Source: an uncultured Bacteroidales bacterium (GTDB lineage: Bacteria; Bacteroidota; Bacteroidia; Bacteroidales; F082). From it: 59,770 nt of DNA. Made by a program: the position numbers and the translations under genes. Where the stretch lies: the NCBI GenBank assembly GCA_905234455.1, contig CAJOIH010000005.1:1-59770 (forward strand), given 5' to 3'. A model generated the notes under the pieces. It saw nothing but the letters and a program-made list of their open reading frames with translations. It did no database searches and was not told where the DNA came from. This document shows positions 42,905-50,971 of this stretch, piece after piece. The first letter of the stretch is position 1, and each line of letters begins with the position of its first letter.

Positions 42905-42945
42905 AATCCCTAACTGACAATCAAGCAGTTAGGGATTTTTCTTTT
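42905..42945 (+). terminator. Intrinsic terminator after tRNA-Glu
   Basis: A 12-bp stem made from AATCCCTAACTG and CAGTTAGGGATT closes on a 9-base loop and runs into a T-rich tract. It also lies just after the 3' end of the converging YbjN-like gene. Confidence 0.9.
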
Positions 42946-42957
42946 CAATGCATTTCA

Positions 42958-43335
42958 TTATTCAATTACCTTATAGAATTTATCCTGGGCAGTACGCAAG
43001 ATCTTCAAAAGTCTGGGGATCAAGTCATCCAAGTCAGGATCGGAATCCATCATGATTTCAGTGGCACACCACACACTATTGCCTGCTATGGTAAGTTTGA
43101 CGACCTTGGTGGTCTCGTTCACTTCATTCATCGCTTCGAGCACAGCCAAACGGTTGTCATCAGTGACATCGTAAATGCGAGGCATGGTAAGGTTGATGAA
43201 CTGTGCGTCCTCATCGTTATTGAAAAAAAGATAGTTCCGCATCTCATACTTAAACCAGATGTTGTCTTTGCTGTCATACTCAGGCACAAGCCCTTGGCGT
43301 CTCAGGTAATTGAATACCATTTCCGATGTTTTCAT
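42958..43335 (-). CDS. YbjN-like small protein
   Basis: The 125-residue protein begins MKTSEMVFNYLRRQGLVPEYD and continues with an alternating beta-strand pattern (IWFKYEMRNYLFFNNDEDAQFINLTMPRIY), then a helix NRLAVLEAMNEVNETTKVVKLTI. This arrangement resembles the YbjN/type III chaperone-like fold. No catalytic residue is visible; such proteins are usually thought to be chaperone-like or regulatory. The call is by fold pattern only. A TATATTTG box precedes it and the tRNA-Glu terminator follows. Confidence 0.65.
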   Translation of the reverse strand: MKTSEMVFNYLRRQGLVPEYDSKDNIWFKYEMRNYLFFNNDEDAQFINLTMPRIYDVTDDNRLAVLEAMNEVNETTKVVKLTIAGNSVWCATEIMMDSDPDLDDLIPRLLKILRTAQDKFYKVIE

Positions 43336-43395
43336 AGCTATTGTTTTTTATGTGTTGATCATTTAAAGAGCACTTCCCTTATCGGGTTAATTGCG

Positions 43396-43403
43396 CAAAT
43401 ATA
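43396..43403 (-). promoter_or_regulatory. -7 box (TATATTTG) of the YbjN-like gene
   Basis: The reverse strand reads TATATTTG, with about 60 bases to the gene start. No matching -33 TTG was found. Confidence 0.5.
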
Positions 43404-43423
43404 TAAAATTTCTTTTATTTTCG

Positions 43424-43431
43424 TATTTTTG
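43424..43431 (+). promoter_or_regulatory. -7 box (TATTTTTG) of the lipoate-ligase/methylthiotransferase operon
   Basis: TATTTTTG fits TAnnTTTG and lies 36 bases before the ATG at 43468, divergent from the YbjN-like promoter. Confidence 0.5.
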
Positions 43432-43467
43432 CCCCCTAAAACCATCGAAACAAGAAGACGCTTCGCC

Positions 43468-44364
43468 ATGAAAAAGCTTCAAGTCATCGTCAGCGACCAA
43501 TACAATCCGTACCTGAACCTTGCGGTGGAGACCTGGCTCACCGACCATCAGGAGGAGGGTGTGGTGACGATGTATCTGTGGAAAAACGAGCGCACGGTGG
43601 TCATCGGGTTAAACCAAAACCCCTTCTCGGAATGCGACGTGAAACGGTTGAATGAGGAAGGTGGACATTTGATGCGGCGGCGCACTGGCGGCGGCGCGGT
43701 CTACCACGACCTCGGCAACCTCAACTTCTCGTTTATCGCCGACAAGCAGGATTATGATGTCCGCCGACAACAGTCGGTCATCCAGGAAGCCTTGAGGCAC
43801 TATGGACTGGAAGCCGAAATCTCAGGCCGCAACGACCTCACCTGCCAGGGACGCAAATTCTCGGGCAATGCCTTTTACAACGGCACTGTCAACAACTTGC
43901 ACCACGGCACCATCTTGATCAAAACCGATAGCGAGATGATGCAGCGCTACCTCACCGTCAACCAGGCGAAACTGCAGAAACATGGTGTGCAAAGTGTCCG
44001 CAGCCGCGTGGTCAACCTGTCAGAGTTGGCCGATGTCACCTCGGAAAACATTGCCCAGCCCTTGATTGAAGCTTTCGAGAGCGTCTATGGAATGAAAGCC
44101 GAACAGGTCGATTTCAAAGTCCTTGCCGAGCTGGCCGAAGTCCAGGAGACCGTCAAACACATCACCTCGCACGAGTACCTCTACGCCAAGTGGGAACATT
44201 TCAAAGCGGTCCGCCAGGGCCAGTTCCCCTGGGGCAATGTGGAAGTCGGATTCGAGGTGGATACCGAGACTCAAGCGATCAAAGATGTAATCATCGCCAC
44301 CGACAGTCTCAACACTGAAATCACCGATATCTGCCGCGATATCATCCATCTTATTTACCAGTAA
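43468..44364 (+). CDS. lplA: Lipoate-protein ligase A
   Basis: The 298-residue enzyme has the lipoyl-AMP-binding motif RRRTGGGAVYHDLGNLNFSF near residues 69-88 and the LplA-type GRNDLTCQGRKFSGNAF segment that contains the catalytic Lys. A C-terminal domain of about 90 residues follows (KAEQVDFKVLAEL to IIHLIYQ), consistent with a full LplA. It attaches free lipoate to 2-oxoacid dehydrogenases or the glycine-cleavage H protein. ATG at 43468 is chosen by the motif spacing and the -7 box upstream. Confidence 0.93.
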   Translation: MKKLQVIVSDQYNPYLNLAVETWLTDHQEEGVVTMYLWKNERTVVIGLNQNPFSECDVKRLNEEGGHLMRRRTGGGAVYHDLGNLNFSFIADKQDYDVRRQQSVIQEALRHYGLEAEISGRNDLTCQGRKFSGNAFYNGTVNNLHHGTILIKTDSEMMQRYLTVNQAKLQKHGVQSVRSRVVNLSELADVTSENIAQPLIEAFESVYGMKAEQVDFKVLAELAEVQETVKHITSHEYLYAKWEHFKAVRQGQFPWGNVEVGFEVDTETQAIKDVIIATDSLNTEITDICRDIIHLIYQ

Positions 44365-44376
44365 AACCTCTCACCT

Positions 44377-45684
44377 ATGAAATATTTCCTTTTGCCTTTC
44401 GGATGCCAGATGAACCTCAGCGACACGGAGCGTGTTAGGACCGTGTTGCAACAGATGGGTTATGAGCCCACCGACAACGAGGAGGAAGCCAACATCCTTG
44501 GCATCGTGGCCTGCTCGGTGCGACAGAAAGGCATCGACAAGGTGTATGGGCGTATCGAGAAATGGAACGCCATGAAGCATCGCAAGAGCGTGATTACTTT
44601 CGTTTCCGGATGCATTCTCCCAGCGGATAGGGTCAGGTTTTTGAAGCTCTTCGACCTGGTGTTCACCATGAACGAGCTGCCGCAGCTGCCTGAGATGATC
44701 CGTCAGTACGGCGTGGTCACCCCGATGAAAGAGGTGAATCCCTCGGCCAACATGGAGCCTTTCTGGGACATCAACCCACTACGCGCCTCCAGCTTCGAGG
44801 CCTACATCCCCATCCAGAACGGATGCAACAACTTCTGCACCTACTGCGCGGTGCCCTACACCAGGGGACGTGAGGTTTCCAGGCCTTCGGAGGAGATCCT
44901 GAACGAGGTGAAAGAATTGGTGGAAAAGGATTACAAAAGCATCACCCTGCTGGGGCAAAACGTCAACTCCTACGGCTTGGACAAGAAAGGGGCTGAGATC
45001 AATTTCGCGGAGTTGCTTCGGAGGATTGGCGAGTATGGGAAAGCCTCAGGCAAGGAGTTCTGGGTGTATTACACCGCCCCGCATCCCCGCGATATGGAAG
45101 ACGAGATCATCGAGGTGATGGCCCAGTACGACTGCCTCGCCAAGCAAATCCACATCCCCATCCAGTCGGGCGACGACGTGATGCTGCAACGCATGAACCG
45201 TCACCATAACCTGGAACGTTACCGCCATATCATCCAGACCATCCGCCGGGTGCTTCCGACGGCCACCATCTTCACTGACATCATCGTGGGCTTCACCCAC
45301 GAGAGCGAGGAGGAGTTCGAGAACACCCGCAAGGCCATGGAGGAATTCAAATACAACATGGCTTACATCGCCCAGTACAGCGTGCGCGAGGGCGCCGTGG
45401 CCTCCAAATGGGAGGACGATGTGCCCAAGGAAGTGAAACGCCAGCGTTACCATCGCCTCACCGAAGAATTAATGAAGCACTCATTAATATATAATCAGGC
45501 TCTGGTCGGCACCACCGTGAAGATGCTGGTCGAGGACTACGACCGCAAGGGCGGTTACCTCACCGGCCACACCGAGGGCAAGATCGTGATTCGGTTTGCT
45601 TCGCGCGACGAGAGCCTCATCGGGCAGATTGTCAACGTGAAGGTGACTTCGGCTTCACCCTTATCCATCGAAGGCGTCCTATGA
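44377..45684 (+). CDS. MiaB-family tRNA methylthiotransferase
   Basis: The 435-residue radical-SAM enzyme has the N-terminal UPF0004 cluster ligands Cys10, Cys46 and Cys79, the radical-SAM triad CNNFCTYC (Cys150, 154, 157) and a C-terminal TRAM domain (about 375-435). Such enzymes insert a methylthio group into tRNA position 37. The N-terminal wording (FGCQMNLSDTERVRTV, VACSVRQKGIDKVYGR) differs from the standard Bacteroides MiaB that I recall, so it may be a paralogue with another target. It overlaps the next, related gene by 4 bases. Confidence 0.85.
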   Translation: MKYFLLPFGCQMNLSDTERVRTVLQQMGYEPTDNEEEANILGIVACSVRQKGIDKVYGRIEKWNAMKHRKSVITFVSGCILPADRVRFLKLFDLVFTMNELPQLPEMIRQYGVVTPMKEVNPSANMEPFWDINPLRASSFEAYIPIQNGCNNFCTYCAVPYTRGREVSRPSEEILNEVKELVEKDYKSITLLGQNVNSYGLDKKGAEINFAELLRRIGEYGKASGKEFWVYYTAPHPRDMEDEIIEVMAQYDCLAKQIHIPIQSGDDVMLQRMNRHHNLERYRHIIQTIRRVLPTATIFTDIIVGFTHESEEEFENTRKAMEEFKYNMAYIAQYSVREGAVASKWEDDVPKEVKRQRYHRLTEELMKHSLIYNQALVGTTVKMLVEDYDRKGGYLTGHTEGKIVIRFASRDESLIGQIVNVKVTSASPLSIEGVL

Positions 45685-46961
45685 GAATTGCTTTCAAGAC
45701 ATTGGGTTGCCGGGTGAACCTCTTTGAGACCGATGCGTTGGCATCGCGTTTCAAGGCAGGTGGCTACGAGGTGGTGGACTCGGGCGAGGCCGATATCTTC
45801 GTGGTGAACACCTGCACCGTGACCAACACCAGCGACCAGAAATGCCGGCAAGCCATCCATCAGATCCGCAGAAAGAATCCCGGGGCTTTGGTGGTCGTCA
45901 CCGGTTGCATGGTCAATCACCGCAAGCAGGAGCTAATTGAAGAAGGCATTGCCGACTATGTCATCGACAACGAGCGGAAGTCGGCCATTTATGATATCGT
46001 GGAGGAGCACTTCAAGCGCGGTTGTAGCGATCCAGAGGGTTACGACCGGGATTTGTTCAGCTACCAGCCAGCCTTCGACACCTTCCACACCCGCAGCCTC
46101 ATCAAGATCCACGACGGATGCAACAACTTCTGTTCCTACTGCATCATCCCCATGGTCAGGGGGAGGTCGACCAGCCGTCCCGCCGAGGACATCTACCGCA
46201 ACATCCGCGAGGTCGTCGACCACGGGTTTAAGGAAATCGTGCTGACCGGCGTCAATATGGGGCGTTACAAGGACGGCAACACCAACTTCGAGACTTTGGT
46301 GGAGCACATTATTAATATGGAAGGCGACTTCCGTGTAAGGGTCTCCTCCATTGAACCCGACCAGTTCAGCGACCGGTTTTTGGAATTGTTCCAACACGAG
46401 AAGTTGGCGCCTCACATGCACATCTGCCTGCAGAGCGGCTCGGAAGACACTCTGAAGCGAATGCACCGTTTTTATTCCGCCGAACAGTTCCGTGAGATGT
46501 GCCAAAGAATCAAGACGTTTCGTCCGGATTTCAATCTGACAACCGACATCATCGTAGGTTTTCCGGGAGAGACCGATGCTACCTTCCAGGAGAGCTGCGA
46601 CTTTGCCAGGGAGATCGGTTTTAGCCATATCCACACCTTCAAATACTCGAAGCGCACAGGAACCAAGGCGGCGGTGATGCCCGACCAAGTGCCCGAAAGC
46701 GAGAAGAGTCGCCGCAGCGAGGTGATGCGTAGCATCTCGTTGGAAAACAAGCTCAAGTATTTTGAGCTGATGAAGGGCAGGACTCAACAGTTGTTAATTG
46801 AACGGATTGACGCCAAAGGCATCGCTCGCGGATACGGGGAGAATTACCTCCCGATACAGGTTCAGGGAGACGGTTTGGAGAAGAACACCTTCGTGGAGGT
46901 GACCTTGGAAGAGATTTTGAACAAAGACAACGAGGATAAAATGGTATTTTCCGGCCGGTGA
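45681..46961 (+). CDS. mtaB: Threonylcarbamoyladenosine tRNA methylthiotransferase MtaB
   Basis: The 426-residue enzyme has cluster ligands Cys10 (TLGCRVN), Cys45 (VNTCTVTN) and Cys76 (VTGC). Its radical-SAM motif is CNNFCSYC (147, 151, 154), and a TRAM domain ends it. The KTLGCRVN...NTCTVTNTSDQKCRQ signature is that of MtaB/YqeV, which converts t6A37 to ms2t6A37 in tRNA-Lys. Its start overlaps the upstream MiaB-type gene by 4 bases; the tandem pair probably arose by old duplication. Confidence 0.93.
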   Translation: MRIAFKTLGCRVNLFETDALASRFKAGGYEVVDSGEADIFVVNTCTVTNTSDQKCRQAIHQIRRKNPGALVVVTGCMVNHRKQELIEEGIADYVIDNERKSAIYDIVEEHFKRGCSDPEGYDRDLFSYQPAFDTFHTRSLIKIHDGCNNFCSYCIIPMVRGRSTSRPAEDIYRNIREVVDHGFKEIVLTGVNMGRYKDGNTNFETLVEHIINMEGDFRVRVSSIEPDQFSDRFLELFQHEKLAPHMHICLQSGSEDTLKRMHRFYSAEQFREMCQRIKTFRPDFNLTTDIIVGFPGETDATFQESCDFAREIGFSHIHTFKYSKRTGTKAAVMPDQVPESEKSRRSEVMRSISLENKLKYFELMKGRTQQLLIERIDAKGIARGYGENYLPIQVQGDGLEKNTFVEVTLEEILNKDNEDKMVFSGR

Positions 46962-46995
46962 GAACGCCTTAAAAACAAAAAATTCTCAAAAATAA

Positions 46996-47025
46996 TTGTG
47001 CGTATCAAAAAAAGTCGTAATTTTG
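46996..47025 (+). promoter_or_regulatory. Promoter of rpsT
   Basis: TTG at 46996-46998, a 19-base spacer and TAATTTTG at 47018-47025, the same layout as at tRNA-Glu. The predicted start near 47032 gives a 36-base leader. Confidence 0.8.
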
Positions 47026-47067
47026 CAGCCCGAAAAGAAAAGAAGAATTAAAAGAGATAATTAGAAA

Positions 47068-47322
47068 ATGGCAAACCACAAATCTTCACTCAAACGTATC
47101 CGTCAAACTGAAAAGAGACGTCTGCACAACCGTTACTATGCCAAATCCATGCGTAACGAAGTCAGAAAATTCAGAACCCTTACCGACAAGACCGAAGCCG
47201 AAAACCAGCTGCCGAAGATGTACTCCATCATCGACAAGGTTGCCAAGCGCGGCATCATCCACAAGAACAAAGCCGGTAATCTGAAGTCCAAGCTCTCGAG
47301 ATACACCGCCAAGTTGGCTTAA
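47068..47322 (+). CDS. rpsT: 30S ribosomal protein S20
   Basis: The 84-residue basic protein begins [21 protein letters not shown], the signature of S20, and continues with the three-helix pattern ([26 protein letters not shown]). It binds 16S rRNA during 30S assembly. It is transcribed alone from a strong promoter and ended by a terminator just before radC. Confidence 0.98.
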   Translation: MANHKSSLKRIRQTEKRRLHNRYYAKSMRNEVRKFRTLTDKTEAENQLPKMYSIIDKVAKRGIIHKNKAGNLKSKLSRYTAKLA

Positions 47323-47347
47323 TAGAGTTTTTTCATCATAATGTTGG

Positions 47348-47378
47348 CCTCCTCTAAGCGATTAGGGGAGGTTTTTTT
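47348..47378 (+). terminator. Intrinsic terminator between rpsT and radC
   Basis: A 10-bp stem (CCTCCTCTAA with TTAGGGGAGG, one G-U pair) with a GCGA loop is followed by seven T residues. The radC ATG is 4 bases after the T-run, and no separate radC promoter is visible. Confidence 0.9.
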
Positions 47379-47381
47379 GCT

Positions 47382-48071
47382 ATGAGCAGACGCAAAACCA
47401 TCAAAAGTTGGGCGGTCGACGACCGTCCCCGGGAAAAGATGATCAGCAAAGGCCGAGGGACCTTGAGTAACGCTGAGCTCATCGCCATCCTGATTGGATC
47501 GGGCAACGGTGAGTTGTCGGCCGTGGAGCTGGCCAGACAGGTGCTTGACAGCGTGGGCGACAACCTCTACGACCTCTCGAAGCTCAGCATCGACGAGATG
47601 AAGCAGCACAAAGGCATCGGCGAGGCCAAAGCCGTAAGCATTGCCGCCGCCCTCGAACTGGGTCGCCGTTGGAGCGTCACCTCGCCCGAACAGCGCAAGT
47701 CGATCAACAACAGCCAGGAGGCTTACGAGAGTTTCCTGGCCCTCATCGACGACCCAACCAAAGAGCATTTCCTGGTGGCTTACCTCAACCGTGGCAACAA
47801 GGTGATCAAGGTGGAACGCATCAGCACCGGAGGTCTCTCAAAGACCTTGGCCGATCCCAAGGTCATCTTCAAGAACGCCCTTTTGAAAGAGGCCACCGCC
47901 CTCATGCTTTGCCACAACCACCCCTCGGGCATGGCACGACCTAGCGGTGAGGACAAACAACTCACGAAAAACCTCATCGCTGCTGGAAAAATTTTTGACA
48001 TTGACGTGCTTGACCACATCATTATCGGAGAAAATTCGTATTTTAGCTTCGCCGAACATGGCATGATGTAA
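47382..48071 (+). CDS. radC: RadC-family JAMM protein
   Basis: The 229-residue protein has an N-terminal helix-hairpin-helix region (about residues 25-95, GIGEAKAVSIAAALELG) and a JAMM metal-binding motif with His178, His180 (CHNHPSG) and Asp190 (SGED). RadC was once linked to DNA repair; its role is still uncertain. The full-length architecture points to the housekeeping type, not the shorter plasmid antirestriction type. It sits directly behind the rpsT terminator, so it may depend on readthrough. wecB follows after 6 bases. Confidence 0.93.
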   Translation: MSRRKTIKSWAVDDRPREKMISKGRGTLSNAELIAILIGSGNGELSAVELARQVLDSVGDNLYDLSKLSIDEMKQHKGIGEAKAVSIAAALELGRRWSVTSPEQRKSINNSQEAYESFLALIDDPTKEHFLVAYLNRGNKVIKVERISTGGLSKTLADPKVIFKNALLKEATALMLCHNHPSGMARPSGEDKQLTKNLIAAGKIFDIDVLDHIIIGENSYFSFAEHGMM

Positions 48072-48077
48072 TTGAAC

Positions 48078-49190
48078 ATGAAGATAGTCACCGTCATCGG
48101 GGCCCGTCCCCAAATCATCAAGGCAGCCGCACTGAGTCGAGCCATCCGTGAGCATTATTCCGACCGGATACAGGAAGTCATTGTACACACTGGTCAACAC
48201 TATGACGACAACATGTCGCAGGTGTTTTTCGACGAGTTGGGCATCCCCCACCCCGACTACAACCTGCATGTAGGCTCGGCCACCCACGGCGTGCAAACCG
48301 CCAAGATGATCGAAGGCATCGAACAGATCCTCATGGATGAAAAGCCCGATTTTATCGTGCTTTACGGTGACACCAACTCCACCTTAGCCGGCGCTGTGGC
48401 TGCTTCCAAGATTCATGTGCCTGTCGTCCACATCGAAGCCGGGCTGCGCTCGTTCAACAAGAGCATGCCCGAGGAAATCAATCGCATCGTGTGCGACCAC
48501 TGCTCCACCCTGCTCTTCACCCCCACTCGGGCCGGTCTAGACAATCTTGTACGCGAGGGTTTCCCCATAGACAACGTAGGGCCTTATCACATCGACAACC
48601 CCAAGCTGTACCATTGCGGGGACATCATGTACGACAACAGTCTGCATTTTTCGGGCATTGCCGAACAGAAGTCAGATGTGCTGAAACGCCTTGGACTGGA
48701 AGGGAAGCCTTACGTGCTGGCCACCCTGCACCGCGACAGCAACACTGACCAACCCGAACGGCTCAACGCCATATTGGATGCTTTCACGGCACTCTCCAAG
48801 GAAATCACCCTGGTGCTACCCATGCATCCTCGCACACGCAAGCAAGCATCTGGTTTCCAAGCTGATAACATCATTGTCACCGCGCCCGTGTCGTTCCTGG
48901 AGATGATCCAGTTGGAGAAGCACGCCCAGCTCATTCTCACCGACTCGGGCGGAGTGCAAAAGGAGTCTTACTTCTTCCAGAAGCCCTGTGTCATTTTAAG
49001 ACCCGAGACAGAATGGGTAGAAATCGTCGAAACCGGCGCTGCCACCTTGGCGGATGCCGACACCAATAAGATACTGACTGCCAGCAAGTGTTATTTACAG
49101 CAGCCTCCTGTTGATTTCCCGGCGGTTTTCGGTGACGGACACGCGGCGGAATTCATGCTTGAAAAGATGTGTTCCGTCATCTTCCCGTAA
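48078..49190 (+). CDS. wecB: UDP-N-acetylglucosamine 2-epimerase (non-hydrolysing)
   Basis: The 370-residue protein matches WecB/MnaA: TVIGARPQIIKAAALSR, VHTGQHYDDNMSQVFF, LYGDTNSTLAGA, HIEAGLRSFNKSMPEEINR and LTDSGGVQKESYF. It interconverts UDP-GlcNAc and UDP-ManNAc for surface polysaccharide synthesis. ATG at 48078 is chosen over a TTG two codons upstream. The last 96 bases overlap a small lipoprotein gene on the opposite strand. Confidence 0.96.
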   Translation: MKIVTVIGARPQIIKAAALSRAIREHYSDRIQEVIVHTGQHYDDNMSQVFFDELGIPHPDYNLHVGSATHGVQTAKMIEGIEQILMDEKPDFIVLYGDTNSTLAGAVAASKIHVPVVHIEAGLRSFNKSMPEEINRIVCDHCSTLLFTPTRAGLDNLVREGFPIDNVGPYHIDNPKLYHCGDIMYDNSLHFSGIAEQKSDVLKRLGLEGKPYVLATLHRDSNTDQPERLNAILDAFTALSKEITLVLPMHPRTRKQASGFQADNIIVTAPVSFLEMIQLEKHAQLILTDSGGVQKESYFFQKPCVILRPETEWVEIVETGAATLADADTNKILTASKCYLQQPPVDFPAVFGDGHAAEFMLEKMCSVIFP

Positions 49191-49322
49191 GGTGGTGTTG
49201 CCCAGGACTTCAATCTCCACAGGGATCACGGGGTTGAAGTGTTCGTTTTTCTTGTTGCGGTCACAGCCCATCAGCAGAAAGACTGCCAGCATCAGGTTGA
49301 TGATGAGCAAATTTTTATTCAT
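49095..49322 (-). CDS. Small lipoprotein, last gene of the Fic/alarmone operon
   Basis: The predicted 75-residue product has a lipoprotein signal peptide with lipobox LLMGC (Cys near residue 20), then a polar, charged tail with no known domain. It starts 4 bases after the alarmone hydrolase stop, the same spacing seen at two other junctions of this operon, which supports a real gene. The last 96 bases run antisense through the 3' end of wecB. That overlap is unusual and may mean that an original longer gene was truncated or that the tail was gained by stop-codon loss. Function is unknown. Confidence 0.6.
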   Translation of the reverse strand: MNKNLLIINLMLAVFLLMGCDRNKKNEHFNPVIPVEIEVLGNTTLREDDGTHLFKHEFRRVSVTENRREINRRLL

Positions 49323-49326
49323 ATAA

Positions 49327-49887
49327 TTAAAATATTTCAAATATAAGATTCACAAACTCCAGGTACGCTGCTGTTCCTGCCAAGTCCGAGAGCGCTTCGG
49401 CGAGGGAATGGTAATACCAGGCGATATCTTCTTTGCCGTTAGGGGCGTGGAAGCGGTTCCAGAGCTGGTCGCCCATCACACGATAGTCGGCGGCAAGGGT
49501 CCGTATGTTGGAGAGTTTGTCGCCCATGGCCACCACTTTGCTGTCATAGGGTGCATTGGCGAGTTGGGCGAGCTGGGCTTCTTTTCGTTCGTGCCACGGC
49601 AGGTCGTCGGGCACAGGTGCGGTCTCATGTTGCACCAAGTCGGCCACACGGTCGCCGAATTCACGGCGAATCTCATCGATGGTTACGCTGGTATCTTCCA
49701 CGGTGTCGTGAAGCATCGCTGCCGCCAGCATCTCAGGGTCGTTGGTCATGGAGGCCACGATGCAGACGGCTTCCATGGGATGGATGATATAGGGATAGCC
49801 TTTGCCGCGACGTTCGGTGCCGCCGTGGGCTCGGGTGGCGAAGATGACCGCACGGTCGAAGAGGTTGGTATCCAATGGGTTGTTCAT
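49327..49887 (-). CDS. Small alarmone hydrolase (MESH1-like HD-domain protein)
   Basis: The 186-residue protein consists almost wholly of the SpoT/MESH1-type HD domain. Metal ligands His21 (TRAHGG), His60-Asp61 and Asp123 (GDKLSN) are present, as is the Glu64-Asp65 pair of HDTVED. These residues support hydrolysis of the 3'-pyrophosphate of (p)ppGpp. No synthetase, TGS or ACT domain is attached. It starts 4 bases after the alarmone synthetase gene, so synthesis and breakdown are encoded as separate adjacent proteins. ATG at 49887 gives the usual N-terminus. NADPH or (pp)pApp are other possible substrates. Confidence 0.88.
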   Translation of the reverse strand: MNNPLDTNLFDRAVIFATRAHGGTERRGKGYPYIIHPMEAVCIVASMTNDPEMLAAAMLHDTVEDTSVTIDEIRREFGDRVADLVQHETAPVPDDLPWHERKEAQLAQLANAPYDSKVVAMGDKLSNIRTLAADYRVMGDQLWNRFHAPNGKEDIAWYYHSLAEALSDLAGTAAYLEFVNLIFEIF

Positions 49888-49891
49888 AGCA

Positions 49892-50971
49892 TTATACCAG
49901 ATTAATCTTTTGCGCTTGTTCGTACACGCGTTGGGCCCGTTGCTCGTTATAGCTGCTATCGCCGTAAACCAGGCCAAACAGCCGTAGAAGTCCGGCCTCG
50001 CCGAAGCCTTGTTTCAGGATGGCGACGATGCAGAGGTTCTGAAGGGCTACCGAGCAGGCCACGATATCGAGTCCCGTGCCGGCCAGTTGAAGGAGTGCCA
50101 GTTGGTAGGCCCCTTCGCTGTATTCATTGCGGAAGCGCTCAATATCGCCGATGGTCTTCATGCCCAGCAGGTAAAACACTTTAAAGTAGGGCATCAGGGA
50201 GTCTTCGTAGAGTTCCGCTTGGTTGATGGCGGCAATTTTTTCCGCCAGGCGGTGGAAGGGCTTCAGCTCGAGGTAGCTACGGAAGGTATCGCCGTTGAGT
50301 GGCACTTCGTTGAAGTTGCCCGAGGCCACCAGCGACTGCACATTACGGCGATAGTCGTTGATTTCGCGTCGGATTCGGCTGAATTGTTCATCGACGAGTT
50401 CGAGCATCCCTGCCAGGCGACCCATGTTGCGTTGGTATTCCACAGGGATTTCCACGTCGCTCTTGTAGCCCATGTCGTGATACATGTTGGCCCACACGTG
50501 CTGCAAGGTGCTGCGCATCTGGAGTTCGAAGCGGATTTGGTTCAGTTCGGGCATTTCCGGATCGAAAAAGAGCTCTTTGGGGATGCGGCACACGTAGTGA
50601 AGCGACAGGTAGCCGAAGCGGTCGGTTTCAAGCATCTTGCGTTTGTCGACCGAGTTCTCCCAATCGATGTGGAACTGTTTCTCCACCAGGGCTGAGATGA
50701 GGTCGACCTCGTCGCTGTAGTAGGTGATGATGCGGGCGCCGACGATGTCGGTGATATCGTCGAGGGTGCGGTATTTATACCCTTTGAGTTCGAGTTTCCC
50801 TGTAAGGCTCTTTTCGGTTTTGACGCGTGCTTCGAGGCCTGAGACGAGGATATTGTGATCGTCGAGGCAGCGACGCAGTTGGTTGAGGACGACCTCCTGG
50901 AGCCGTTCGAACACCGGTAATTGGGAGCGATACTCCTCGAGTATCATCTCGCTGTGCATATCGAGCCTCAT
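49892..50971 (-). CDS. Small alarmone synthetase (RelA/SpoT synthetase domain) with helical tail
   Basis: Residues 30-175 carry the synthetase motifs: GLEARVKTEKSLTGKL, the metal Asp in LDDITDIVGARI (about 72-75), GYLSLH (120-125) and the FELQMRSTLQHVWANMYHD segment with Glu149, Gln151 and Arg153. All expected catalytic positions look present. Residues 200-359 form a helical C-terminal region of unknown role. No HD domain is attached; that function is supplied by the next gene. It overlaps the STAS gene by 4 bases (ATGA). The product is expected to be pppGpp/ppGpp, though related toxic synthetases make (pp)pApp or pyrophosphorylate tRNA. Confidence 0.88.
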   Translation of the reverse strand: MRLDMHSEMILEEYRSQLPVFERLQEVVLNQLRRCLDDHNILVSGLEARVKTEKSLTGKLELKGYKYRTLDDITDIVGARIITYYSDEVDLISALVEKQFHIDWENSVDKRKMLETDRFGYLSLHYVCRIPKELFFDPEMPELNQIRFELQMRSTLQHVWANMYHDMGYKSDVEIPVEYQRNMGRLAGMLELVDEQFSRIRREINDYRRNVQSLVASGNFNEVPLNGDTFRSYLELKPFHRLAEKIAAINQAELYEDSLMPYFKVFYLLGMKTIGDIERFRNEYSEGAYQLALLQLAGTGLDIVACSVALQNLCIVAILKQGFGEAGLLRLFGLVYGDSSYNEQRAQRVYEQAQKINLV

